A DNA stretch of 64,000 nt, taken from Ricinus communis (Eukaryota; Streptophyta; Magnoliopsida; Malpighiales; Euphorbiaceae). Within the stretch, counting starts at the first letter, position 1. Each line of letters starts with the position of its first letter. The position numbers and the translations under genes were made by a program. The notes under the pieces are model-generated. The model ran no database searches and was not told the DNA's origin. It worked only from the letters and a program-made list of their open reading frames with translations. The stretch lies in NCBI RefSeq assembly GCF_019578655.1, contig NC_063260.1:3660501-3724500 (forward strand). Direction: 5' to 3'. Below are positions 25,951 through 38,100 of this stretch, piece after piece.

Positions 25951-27949
25951 TAATAAAATTTTAAATAAGATCATTAATATTTAATAAAAAATTATTCTTA
26001 AAATTAATACTTTATAAAATTATTAATTTTTCAAATACTAAATATAAAAATCATATTCTGAATTTATAATTAATTAATTTGTGATGTAACTATTTTATTA
26101 TCCAAAAAGCTATATAAAAAAGAAATTAAATACAATTAAGAAGACAACCAAACAAAACCCTGAAAAAAGATTATTATACACGTGTATTAATATGTGAACC
26201 TGAGTCCATAATATAATTTATTCCATTAGAAAAGATACAGGCAAGTTATACGGAAGGTATAACAATACCGTATATAGCAATTTCATATAATCCAAAATAA
26301 TAATTAAAATAAACGATTTCTTTAATAAAAATATAAAATAATTATAAAAATATTTAAAAATAAAATTTTATTTATAAAAATACCCTAAATGGAATTTTAC
26401 TTACAAAAATATCCGATTTGGTTTTCTAGATGAAAAAGTATATGTTTAATATATTTTGAAGAAAAAGTGTACATATTCAGTATACTTTTGACAGATAATG
26501 AATTTAAAACACATTAATTCTTATGAAATATTATTGTATTTCGTTTGATTTTGTGATATTAATAATGAATAAATAAATAAATAAATAAATAAATCTAATA
26601 GGTATCTCTTTTTATTTAAAGATTTGGAGATGTGTTGAGAATATTATATCTGAAAAATTAAATAAATTGCTACAAGGTAAAAGAAGAGTGTATGGTCGGA
26701 ATATATTAAAGAAAAAAGTATATATTTATTATATTTTTGACGTAAATAACAGCAAAAGGTATATATTTAATAAAAAATAGTATATATTAAATATACACTA
26801 GATTTTTAATATTTTTTAAATAAAATAGAATATAAATTCAAAAAAATGAACGAAAAAATGTATATGTTTGTCAAATAAAATAATATATAATTTGGCATCT
26901 GAAACTTTTTAATTGAAATAAATTCAATTCAAATATTTAACAATAAATGGTATATATTTACTAAAATATATAAATATTTGAAATTAATTTTGAGAAAACG
27001 AAAAGAATGAAGAAGTGAAGAATGGGACTTCTAAAAACAGCAGGAGTACTTTTGAGAAAATAAAAAACATAAGGATATTTTATAATTATTTTTTAAAATA
27101 GATAAATGGTGAAATTTCTTTTAAAATAAAATATAACCCAATGGGCTTAATAAGTTAAATAATGACCTTTATGAACCTGACCCAACGCCTCTTCCTGAAT
27201 CTTTCGTGGGCCATAAATTCTCAACTTCCTATACTGAGTCACCCCTTAAATATCAATTTTCTTTTTTCATAAGTATTTAAAATTGAAGAAGATAATAATA
27301 TATATTTAATTTTTATAATAATCTTATGCATTTTTTTATTGATTATATATATAATCAATAAAAAAACTATTTTAGCTGAGATGATCGTAATGATATAACT
27401 TTATAAATTTAGACAAAGTTAGTTTAAGCAATTTTGATTTTGTGTTTGTTTTGTTGCAGAAATGAGTCTGTATCTAAATCATTTTAGATGGTAGGAAATA
27501 GGAGAAAATATTTTTAAAAACATCGCCCGGATCAAAACTTCTTTAATAATATTATATAATTAATTTGTTCATGTTTTCTAATTTCTTTCTATTAGATCAA
27601 TAAATTTTTCATATGAGCCTTAATTTTTCAAGTAATAAATTCTTAATCTAAGTTTTCTTTATTTTAGATAAAAAAAAAGTAATATAAGTTATTATTATAT
27701 AGTAACTAAAACAAGTGTTATGCTTATAGTAATTTTTTATTTTTTTTATATCTATATTAGAATTTAATGTGAGATATAATACTTAATATAATAAGCATGC
27801 CACATTAAAATCATATATTTCTCTTTTATTTATATGACATGACTAAATAGAGTTTCATGAGAAAATGATCTTCTTTATATATGTCATTTTCTTTTTGTCA
27901 TCCTTTTTCCTACTTTCCTTTCCTCATTAATTTGAATACTTTCCTTTTC
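25951..27949. other. AT-rich region with recurring gtatat/ttaatatat motifs
   Basis: No gene. An (AATA)n run lies at about 26566-26593. The motif aaaagtatatgtttaatatatttt and relatives recur between 26430 and 26960, suggesting a decayed repeat. Nothing else is supportable. Confidence 0.35.
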
Positions 27950-30175
27950 AATTTCTATTATATTATCATTAATAATTTAGTAGTTATATTTTATATTTTA
28001 TATTTTGTGTATTTTATATTTCTTTTTAATTATAACATTAAATTTTCTTAACAATATCTACTATTCATATAAGAAAAATACCATATATCAAAATTAAATT
28101 ATCATATATCAAAATTAAATTATATGTATATAATTTTATTAAGAATTTAATTTTTTTATAAAAATATAAAATTTAATCACACTTTAATATATGTTCATAT
28201 TTATTAAATTTATATTTAAATTATATTTATTGTTGCATTATAATACTTTAAATTCTTAAAATTTAATAATACTAATGAAATATTAAAATTAATAAATTTA
28301 TATTTATAATAATAAATCACAAACCATTATTGTAGATTATGAACACAAATTCATCGGTAAAAGTTTTAAACATCAACCATAAAATTATAAGGTTATAGGC
28401 TAAAAAAACAAGTCTGTACATCAAAAACAATAGGATCATAAAATATAAATTATAGGCTTATTACACGTATGCCTGAAATTCACATATTATATTCTAGAAA
28501 TTTATATAGAAACTATAGGTTTATAGGTTAAAAACAAAAGGATTATAAATTATAAACTATAAATTCATTACATGTACACTTGAGATTCACGGATTACACT
28601 TTAGAGATTTATCAATTGATGAATTTACAGTTCATGGATGATGAATTTACATCTCATAGTTGATAAACCTATAAATAATACTTAATAATTTTGTTGCTTT
28701 TTATGGATCTGCTGATGAATTTACAGTTCATGAATGATGAACTCACATCTTATAGCTGATGAACTTATAAACAATACTTAATAATCATGTTGCTTAAATT
28801 TATATTTAACAGTAAATTTTTAATAAATTTTGACACACTCATTTTATGCAAGTAATTTAGTATTTTATATGACTAATTATGATAATTCTATGGTAATTTG
28901 AGTGAGATTATCACGAATTTATTCACTTGATTGACTTATTCGTAATTTTAGTAAAAGAGAGGAGTTTTGAGTTTAATTAAGCAAGTTAAGGAAGATTGGA
29001 GGTTTAGAAGCAAAAAAGAGCTTATTATAAACACATTAATAAAGATAGAGTTTCTGCGAGATTGTAGCTCCTCCGCTAGATTGCGTGAAGGGCACAAAGA
29101 AGAGATTTACTGCCGCGAGCATGGGGGTGCCGATTTCAGCCCTCCAAATTTTAGTCTTATTTTATGTATCTTTTGTTCTTAGGTCTTTTACTAGACTAGG
29201 GCTCTAAGATAGATTATAGGTTAGAAAATAAGTTTTCAGAGTTAGAAAAGTGGTTAGAGGTAAGGATTGAAGAAAATTCAAAGATTAAAATTGAAGGAAT
29301 TTCATCAAGATTAAAGAGTTCTTTCTTCTCTTCTTGTTTTAATTTATTGTTCTTAGATTCAATAATTTCATTTAATTTTATTAGTTTCAATTATATTATG
29401 AATAGCTAAGCTTATTTTTTGAAATTGAGTGAAAATCTATTAACCTTATTGTATGATTTGATTTAGTAATATTCTTTGATTGTTAGTTTATTTGTTTTGA
29501 CTTATTATTCATGTGCTTCATGTTATTATGAATATAAAGGTCTAATATTTGCAAAAGAACTAGGTATTAAGCGAAGTAACGACATTTAAAGTTTAATATT
29601 AGTTTAAGGAATATTAAGTAAGAACTATTAAGACTTAGACATAAAGCTTAAGTTCTTGAGATTTGCTTTAATTTGCAATAGAACTTAAAGAATTCATATT
29701 AATAGAATTGACCACGATAGTGAGCAAGAAATTAATATTAAAATGGTGGGTATGATTTGAAAGAATATATTTGATAATTTTAGGGTAAATTGTCTTTAAG
29801 ATCAAGTAAGCTAGATCTAAGAGATAGTTAATCAGATTATAGAAGGGTTATTATGGTGGAAACTTAGTTCTAGGTTTTTATTAATTTGATTTTTTTATTA
29901 CAATTTTTACTTTTGATTTTAATTATTTTAATCTAATTAGTATAAAACTATAATTTATTTTAGTGTCAAGTACTACAAATTCTTATAGGACGATAATATA
30001 GATTTATTTTTATATTACTATTGTGACAACTGTATACTTGCATGAATTATCACAATAAATCTACACCGTACTACTAATGAATCTACAAATTATATTTAAT
30101 AAAACTACAACTTATTATATAAAATGTGTGACAGTGAAAATTCAATACTATATAAACAATAAATATAACTTTTTA
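27950..30175. repeat. Repeat family R1, copy B, interrupted by a solo LTR
   Basis: Segments 27950-28827 and 30055-30175 align, in order, with copy C at about 51430-52350. Shared landmarks are gaacacaaat...catc (28340 and 51830), aatttacagttca (28621 and 52090), acttaataat (28679) and ctacaaattatatttaat (30085). The intervening 1,227 bp have no counterpart in copy C and are bounded by a duplicated ATAAA, so they are a later insertion. Confidence 0.6.
28828..30054 (+). mobile_element. Solo LTR (1,227 bp) nested in repeat R1 copy B
   Basis: The insertion is flanked by a 5-bp direct repeat ATAAA at 28823-28827 and 30055-30059, the usual LTR-retrotransposon target duplication. The right end is ...TTATCACA; the left end reads TTTTGACACA where TG would be expected, so one base has probably decayed. 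The 3' part, with gtgacaactgtatacttgca at about 30023-30042, resembles the end of plant Ty3/gypsy (Athila/Tat-type) LTRs. No internal region, primer-binding site or polyprotein is present, so LTR-LTR recombination is inferred. A plus-strand open frame at 28967-29182 inside it is not a known protein. Confidence 0.6.
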
Positions 30176-31680
30176 CAAAAATATAAGCAATACTCGGCCA
30201 AATCCGGCCTGAGTTTTTAAAAGTTTTAGGAGATAAAGGTGTTTTTAAGTAGTAGGTTGGCGAAAACTATTATTAAGGAGGATAAATAGAGTTTGATATG
30301 GATTTTTTACCTTGCAAATGCGTTTTGGTGAAAAATGTATATAAATGTGCATTTTGCAGTTGCTAGAAGAGAAGCAATCCTTCTTAATATCAGCAAAGTC
30401 TTTCTATAAAAATTGAAAGCAAAATTTATTCTTCGTTTGATATGATTTTGGTGGGATTAACTTGATTTAGGTTGGGGATTTTAGTTTGTTTTGTGTTTGG
30501 AGACAGAATTTGTGAAAAAGTAAAGTGTATTCAGAAAGTACATTTTTTGGCCTTCAACTTTGGTGCGAGGTACACATTGCTCCTTAATTTGACCAAAAGC
30601 TATTTTTAAGCCCCTTTCTTAATTGTGGAGTTAATTGTTAGCCAAACTTAAAAGATGGACCCATTAAATGCTATATGAAAAAAAATCCATCTCTCCTCTC
30701 TCCTTTTTTTCTTCGATTTCTACTGCTTACTCTTCTTCTTTTTCCGTTTTTGTTATTCTTCCTCTACACAACTTTTTTTATGCAAATAATTTGTAATGAC
30801 ACATTTCTCAATAGTATGATTAGATCATTACCATGTGTTAACAAAAAAAAAATACATCCAATGACATTAGCTTGAAAATTTAAGAATTAGAAAGCAATCA
30901 AATTTGTGCATAAAATGTTTGAAACCTGAATTAGATATTTATATTGATTATAAGAATATAGTTTTAAACAAACAAATATTGCAAATTTAATCAAATCAGA
31001 CCAAATAGATATTAAAGAAAAAACTAGAAATAGAATAATAGAATTAATGGGAAAACTGCACTTCTTATGCATAAATTTGATTGCTTTTGCTTTGTGTATT
31101 TAAACAAACACTTATTTTAACTATTTTACATTCTAATTAATGGGATTAAGAAATAGAGAAAATTCGCTCACGAGCAAATCTCCTCATCAAATTTCAATAA
31201 TAATCAAATTATTGCCCAAAAAAGGCCAAAATAGAAACCCCAATTATAGCAATAGATTTATTTTCCTAAACTTCTTCAAGCTTTTTGCATCAGACTATCA
31301 TTGTACCGCCGCGCTATCAAAACAAGACAAATTAAAGAAATTATTGATAAAGTTCTTATTGGCACTACTAAGGGGTACCACTCAATAGAGCCATTGCCAT
31401 TTTCAATAGGAGTAATTGGTGATGGAAAGTAAATTTTTGTTGTCAAATGAATAGAGATGAATTTTGTTGATATAGTTTTTGAGAGAAAATAAAGGAGAAA
31501 AGAAAGATAAATGAATGAGAGAGAGAAAAAAGTCTAGAAAATTATAAAGATAGACAATGATGTGTTAAAAAAGTCTAGCTAAAAAAAGTATAACACGTCA
31601 GCTAAACAATAACATTGTTTAAACTGAAATAGTTTCCTATTAGATATAAAGACTTTAATAACAGTTATTTAGACCAAGGG

Positions 31681-31683
<3 letters not shown>
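30176..31683. other. Intergenic sequence, no gene recognised
   Basis: Mixed AT-rich sequence. At about 30540-30640 phrases like ttggccttcaactttggtgcg suggest the tip of a decayed element. Short open frames at 30675-30875 and 31140-31388 are low-complexity or featureless and are not called. Confidence 0.35.

Positions 31684-31729
<46 letters not shown>
31684..31729. repeat. (AT)n microsatellite
   Basis: About 46 bp of alternating AT. Confidence 0.95.
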
Positions 31730-31731
<2 letters not shown>

Positions 31732-31739
31732 TTATTTAT

Positions 31740-32230
31740 TAATTTTTAAAATTTAAAAATCATTTTAATACATGCATTTATATTTTAATTCATGAGATTT
31801 TAGTTTTGATATGTGCATTTATCTTTGACACATTAGATTTAAAGTTGTGTATATTTTTATAATTTTTCTATTAATTTATTAATTAACAAATCTCATTCCT
31901 AATTAAAAATTGATTCTAATTCTAAGAAAAATATATTAATTATATGTTAATTTTACCTTAACTAATAAATCAGTTTTCTAATTAGATAATGATTTTAATT
32001 CTAGAAAATATTATTTTAAATTATATTTTTAATATTATATTTATTAATAAATTAATACTTAATTGTATAATAATTATAAATAAAATAATAATAATATCAG
32101 TTGTATTAATGTATTAATTTAAATAATATTATAATCAATTAATAAATTTTTTAAATTAATTTTATATTATGCACTGGTAAAATTTAAAGATATTAAAAAA
32201 ATTTAAAGACATTAAAATATTTCATTTCTT
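31740..32230 (-). repeat. AT-rich repeat, inverted copy of the 46.9-47.4 kb element
   Basis: The block attcctaattaaaaattgattctaattct near 31895 is the near reverse complement of sequence at about 47325-47360 (...agagtcagtgtttaattaggaat), and neighbouring blocks match in order. It therefore belongs to the same family as the Helitron-like sequences but lies in the opposite orientation. No terminus is preserved. Confidence 0.45.
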
Positions 32231-34224
32231 ATCTTTATAGTATAATTAAACAAAATTTTAAGTATTAAAAATTATATTAAATATATTTATAGATTTAATT
32301 TTATAATTAAAATAATAACAATAGTTGTGGAACCATGGATAAACTAATTGAAGTTAAATTTTTATTATAATTTAGCTTTCTTTTGAATTGTTTAAGATAT
32401 ATTATAAGACTTTGAATTATATTAATTTGTTTACTCTTTGAATATATGATTGTAATTGCAATTCTTTTACAACTCCTATTAGTTAGTTGTAGATAATATT
32501 GAACTCCTAATCACAATTATTATCATTAATATTTTATATTATGATGTGATGATGATATAAGAAAGGATTGGTCGGTTAGTTTTCAAAATTAAATGAACAC
32601 TAAATCTCAAATGCAAAACCAACTTCCAAATGCTCAGTGACACATAAATCATAATGATAATTGAAAATGCACTTTAGTTTATTATTTCATATTCAAAAGT
32701 TAATAAGTAGCATGATACATACTGAAATTTTCACTTGAAGTTTATATATATATATATATATATGAAGAATTCTACTAACAACACAACTATGTTTTTTTAC
32801 TTTTTCTTTTCAAAGTTTCCCATGCCAGGATGTTTCCATATTTATTGCAGTGAGATCAATTACACATGCATGTGATTTTGCAATCAATGAATGGAGAAAT
32901 CACCAGTACAAGCCAGCTCTTTAGATTTATTAAATTAATTTTGAAAATTCCAACCTGCCATTCTTTTATGTCTCTTGTCTAACTGCTCATGTGCACTTAC
33001 GTTTAACAGATTGTCTTAATTTCTCATCATCATATTCTTCTTCTTTTATTTAATTCCCCTTTTCAGCCCCCCCAAATAAATATTCCCTTTAAATTTCCGC
33101 CTCAATTTCCTTCAATTCCAATAAAAATCGGCCGATTTTTGTTGCATGTGAAAAACTAGGATTAGATTTTCTTTTTTAACTATATTTTTAGAAAACGATT
33201 GAGTTACATATTTCTTTAAATGCAAAATATAAAATAAAATAAAATAACTAAAATTGCAAATATATTTTTCTAACCTGAATGCCAAACCACCTCTAAGACA
33301 TTATTATAGTTATATTTACCGCCAATATTACTATATTTATTTAAGTATATATAAATTCTTTTTTGAGCTTAGTGATGTTTTAACATGGTCTCGCTATGAG
33401 GATGAAAGAAAAACAAAGAGACAGTCTTTCAGGAATGCTTTATATAACTCATCTTATAAGACTTTAATCTTTAAAAAGAAATATAAGTTTAATAGATGTT
33501 TTTCTTTCTTTACAACAGATCGTATAGGTTATGAGTTATACTATACGGAGTTACCATCTTTTCTCAATTGCTACAAAAATAATTGACTTATTTAATGCAA
33601 AGATAAGAATTTAAACCCAAAACTTTTAACTTCTAAAGTAATAATATATAATCTACCAATATTTATTCCAATTTTTGCTCATCTAATATTGCATATAACA
33701 TATTTACTAAAGTATTCTTTAATTTCTTAAAGTTAATGGATGGTTTTGTAAAAGTATTACATGCCACAATAGTTTTCTTCTCCAATTTTATGACAGACTA
33801 ACTATCCTTAAAAAAACAATCACAATAGTTTAAATAGGATCTATAAGTAATTTTGTTATATTAATTTTGGGTCATTCAATCTTATTTTGTTACTTTTAAA
33901 TCCAAAAAGATGTAAATGAAAAAAAATTGAGAGAAAAGAAAAAGAATGATGAGTCATTTTTACACATAAGCAAGAAAAAGTGAGGCATATTTATAAGTTA
34001 TAATTTAGACAAGTTAAAATGGCTAAATGATTTTTATGAAAAATAAGGAGCGAAATCATTAATTATGTCAAGTTTAAGGGGCTGCAGATGCATTAAGCCT
34101 TCATTTTTTTTCCTATGAAAATGTTAAAAAAGAGGTATAAAATATTATATAAGAAGTATCTTTTTTTTTTTTTTTGTCAATCCACCCATTTAGGTTCATT
34201 ATCATTTGAAATAGCAAGTGAAGC
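32231..34224. other. Intergenic sequence, no gene recognised
   Basis: AT-rich, with a short (TA)n at 32742-32762 and poly-T at about 34160-34177. An open frame at 33254-33586 has no recognisable protein features. Confidence 0.35.
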
Positions 34225-34280
34225 TTGAAGAGAGCCAAGAAACAACAGTTGGTAGGTTGTTGTTTCTTGGCTCTCTTCAA
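34225..34280. other. Perfect 23-bp hairpin
   Basis: The arm 34225-34247 (TTGAAGAGAGCCAAGAAACA plus three more bases) is followed by a 10-nt loop, gttggtaggt, and then its exact reverse complement at 34258-34280. Outside the stem, partial pairing continues (aagc against gagctt). A perfect stem of this length is unlikely by chance in the window. The total is shorter than most plant miRNA precursors, and I recognise no known mature miRNA in it. It could be a small-RNA source, a recent inverted duplication or a transposon footprint. Confidence 0.7.
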
Positions 34281-34929
34281 AGCTCATCTTCATTTCAGAA
34301 TCATGAACACCCAGCTTGATGAACATCTTAAATAAACCTAATGGCTAAATGGAGGGTCAAAAGAAACCTACAAAAAGATGAGTTATCCAAAAGAATTTAC
34401 ACTATTCTCGGGGTATCAACCAGACTTATATTCATCATAAAGAAAGAGTATATGGTTCTAGTAGTGTATCAGCCAGGGAGAGCTAGTTGTATTTTAAAAA
34501 TTAATTTTCTATCATCTTCTTCAATAAAGCGAATTAGCACTCCAAGTGTACATATGCTGTAGGAAAACTATAAAACTAATAATCTTGGGAAGAGAAAAAT
34601 AGAAATAAAAATAATTATTTTTTATATCTTATTTAAATAAATATAAAGTAAAAATAAAGTTCTATTTATCTTTGATACTGATAATAATATTTAATAACTA
34701 TAAAAGAGTCTCTAATTTATTTTTATATTTCTATAATAATGGTCAACCTTATTCTTTTAATTAAATAGGGAAAACATATAATTGAGCCTTGTTGCGAAAA
34801 GCCAGAAGGCTTGCCCCTTACAACCGATGAGTAAACAAAACCTACTAAAAGCTGAATTATATACGAAAGAAATCCAAAACATCTTGGAAATTACACAAGA
34901 AAACACAGAAAAGAAGATAAATATGACAA

Positions 34930-35142
34930 TTAGAAAAAAGCCACAAAATCGCCAGTGCTATAAACTGCAGATTTGGCCAGTTGATCCGAGACAGAGTTGG
35001 ATTCTCTCAGAACACGAATGATATTGAAACTGGAAGACAACGCAACGAGTTTATGTATTTTGTGCAGCTTCCACGGGCATGCATCAATGGAAGCTTTCGT
35101 CCAACCTACTGTATTTTTGGAATCAGATTCATTGTGAACCAC
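34930..35142 (-). pseudogene. LINE-type RNase H-like domain remnant
   Basis: The minus-strand frame encodes ACPWKLHKIHKLVALSSSFN followed by IIRVLRESNSVSDQLAKSAV. The pattern PWKL...(I/V)RVxRExNxxxDxLA is characteristic of the C-terminal RNase H-like domain (RVT_3) found at the ends of plant LINE non-LTR retrotransposons. Upstream of the first residue the frame runs into stops and no reverse transcriptase is adjacent, so only a fragment survives. Derivation from a gene carrying a captured RNase H domain is the less likely alternative. Confidence 0.6.
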
Positions 35143-38100
35143 CTATTGTGTTGTTGGAGTCTACATAGACGCCAATTAGAAAATGAGAAATCCAAATTGA
35201 TGGGTTTTAGCATTACATTATTTATACACATTATTTGATTTTAAATTCTTATTTTTTAAATAATATTCACATTATTATTTACATTTTTTTAATTTTGATT
35301 AGCAATTCAATTTGGCCAAATTTATATTCAACGGTTAAAATAGTAAAATTTATAAAAATTTAGATTTTTTAGACTCTTAAACCTAGATAATAAAGTGTTA
35401 TTTTATTTATTTGATAATTCATAATCGATTTGATTATCATGAAAGCGAAAAGTTCATTCCCTAGAAAGAAGAGGAGAATGGATGTTTTCCATTGATGGGT
35501 TCCAGTCCTATTTCAGCATAATTCTTAATTAATCAAATACCAACAATGAAAATCACTTATTCGTGCCCCATTCTTGCCATATTCTTTTACCACTCAAATC
35601 ACCTTGAAGTGTCTCTGAATGGTGATCTATGTCCATTGAATCTGATACTTTTTATTAGCTAGGGGATTACTTGAAATTCCTTCCATATTATTTACTCTGA
35701 ATTCATACAATGAATTAAAATCTTAAATTTCTCAATTCAAAGCATAGACAAATTGACTCAGCTACGTGATTGATATATCGCATAAAATCTTTATCTTTTC
35801 TTTATTAGACACATATATAAAATCTTTACTGACACGAACAATTTAAAACAAAGAAATCAAAGAAGAATCTTTCAAGGACAAAGGGTTTGTGTGACTTAAT
35901 AGAAAGAATAATAATAAATCCCATTTTATCTTGCTAATAAATTTCAAAAAGAGAAAAGTTTTTTTTAAATACCCTAATGGATTTCCTGAAAGGTTCATGG
36001 AAGAAGGACCATTATGATCAGTTGAGTCAAACTGAATAATAATGCAAGTCAAATTTAAAAAGAAAAATGTTTCTTTTTTCCAGAATTAATAATCTATGGT
36101 ATAGTTTCGAGAGCACAAATAATATATATGAAATAGGAAGAATACATTATTAAGGGAGATATGGGCGCGCACTACTCTCATCAAGTAGAGTAACCCTGAG
36201 TAGAGTTTCTTGCGCAATGATTTTTTTATTTTTTTTATTGATTCTCAACAAGCTCTATGATATATTATATAGATAATCACTTATTTACGTATATATCATG
36301 CATTATAAAAATATTAAATAATAAATGAGAAAGGTCGAACTTGAAATATTATGAGAATATATACCAAGCATCTCAATATTTGATTGATTTAATAATAATA
36401 TTTGACGATTCACTGTAACTTTTTCCTTATTAACTAAGTTAGATATTATTTGTAGTATCTTTGGTCCTTTCACGAGAATGCATTTATATAACGGACACAC
36501 AGGAGGCGATTTACTATAAATGAATGTATTGAATGCTAATTTGTCTATGGAATGCAACATTTTGACTTCTAAATTATAAAATTGTATGAGTAATAAGAAA
36601 ATCTAGATTAATCGAGATTCTTAGATAAACTAATGCAGATTTGCTAAATTAAGCATAGAGCTAATTAACGAGAGTTGAGCTTGTTTTGAGAACTAAATGC
36701 AAAATAGTGTTTGATAAGCCAAAAAAATGGAGTTGAGTTGTAAACAATAAGCTGAAAATTATGTTATAGTAAATTAAAACTCTATTTTGAAAGTTAAAGA
36801 CTTTGTAAAGCTAAAAGAATTGAAAGCTGTATATTGAAAAAATCAATGTAAACTAGATGATTTGCATAAATGTAAATATTAAAACCAGTAAATTTGAAAA
36901 GCTAAGATTTAAAATACATGAAATGCTTATACAAAATGTAAAATGCTCGTTCGTTGATAAAAGTGAAAGCTTAAATGTACTATAAATAAGGAATTTAACT
37001 GAAGACTCTGAGTCTATTGATTTAATTTGTTAATATTGAAGTTGGTATTTTCTCCATAAATAGAGCTTCAGAAGTTAGTGCATAAGTAGCCTATGATATC
37101 TGCACCTCCTAAAGAATTTCGCAATATATTGAAAAGTTTCTTTTGTTCCTCACTCTCCATTTTCTCTTCATCTATCTACAACGTCTGTGTAACCACATTA
37201 TTTTCTCATTACTTCACCTCCTTTTTCCAACCTCCATAACATCCTTTCGACCTTAGAGAGAACGCTTCCATATCTTCTTAATTTCTTCACTGCCTTTTTC
37301 CCTTTACTCAACTAACTAACCGCTCCCAATAGCTTTCTAACTTCTTTCCCACTTTAATAATACGTGATTAATTTCTATTGAAATCTTTACGATAAATCTT
37401 AGATCGTGGGTCTAGAATTCGGGTGACATCTCAAGATTTGGATAATAGGTTAAGGACTTGGATGTTAGGCTTTCTTTACTAAACTTATCCATATACCATG
37501 TTGTTGAGTGCACCCTCTTTGCTTCTTTGAGTGGAACAAAATTTGGTTAAAGTCCCAAAAATTTAACCAAGGAAAGAAAGACGATGTATGATGTTGTTGA
37601 ATCAGAGACCAAGTATTGTATTTTGTATAAACATTTATCTCCCAATTTTGAGATCAAATCAATGAGATGATTAACTTTTAACCTTTATTCCATGTTGCCG
37701 CATCAAAAGTAAACCCCCTAACGTCCTAACTAAATACACCTCTTGAGAATTAAACGGAAAGGGCTTTTGTTTTGTTCCTTCTAATTCTCCTAACATTAAT
37801 CAAGATCCTTCAAGAAAAATATGTTGGGCAATGAATCCTTGTGAAAAGCTTGGTGGCACAAAATGTCTAAGGGTTGTTTTGTTTTAACTTTTAGAGCTTC
37901 CAACTAAATATTTTTCTTACTCTCTATAAAATACCTAGCGTTTTTCACAGCGGCTTCTGGCAAATATCAAGGACAAATCATGATAGTGTCCGTAATTGAA
38001 TCATCATTACTCAAAAGTTCTTTTATTTAGTGGACATATATCTAGAATATGATTCTTATGTTAAAATACTATTTCAAGAGTTTTAATATAGCTTCATATT

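Noticed and set aside
37020..37730. LTR-like segment with TATA-like box
   Set aside because: No TG...CA boundaries or target duplication could be found, so it is mentioned only in the interval description.
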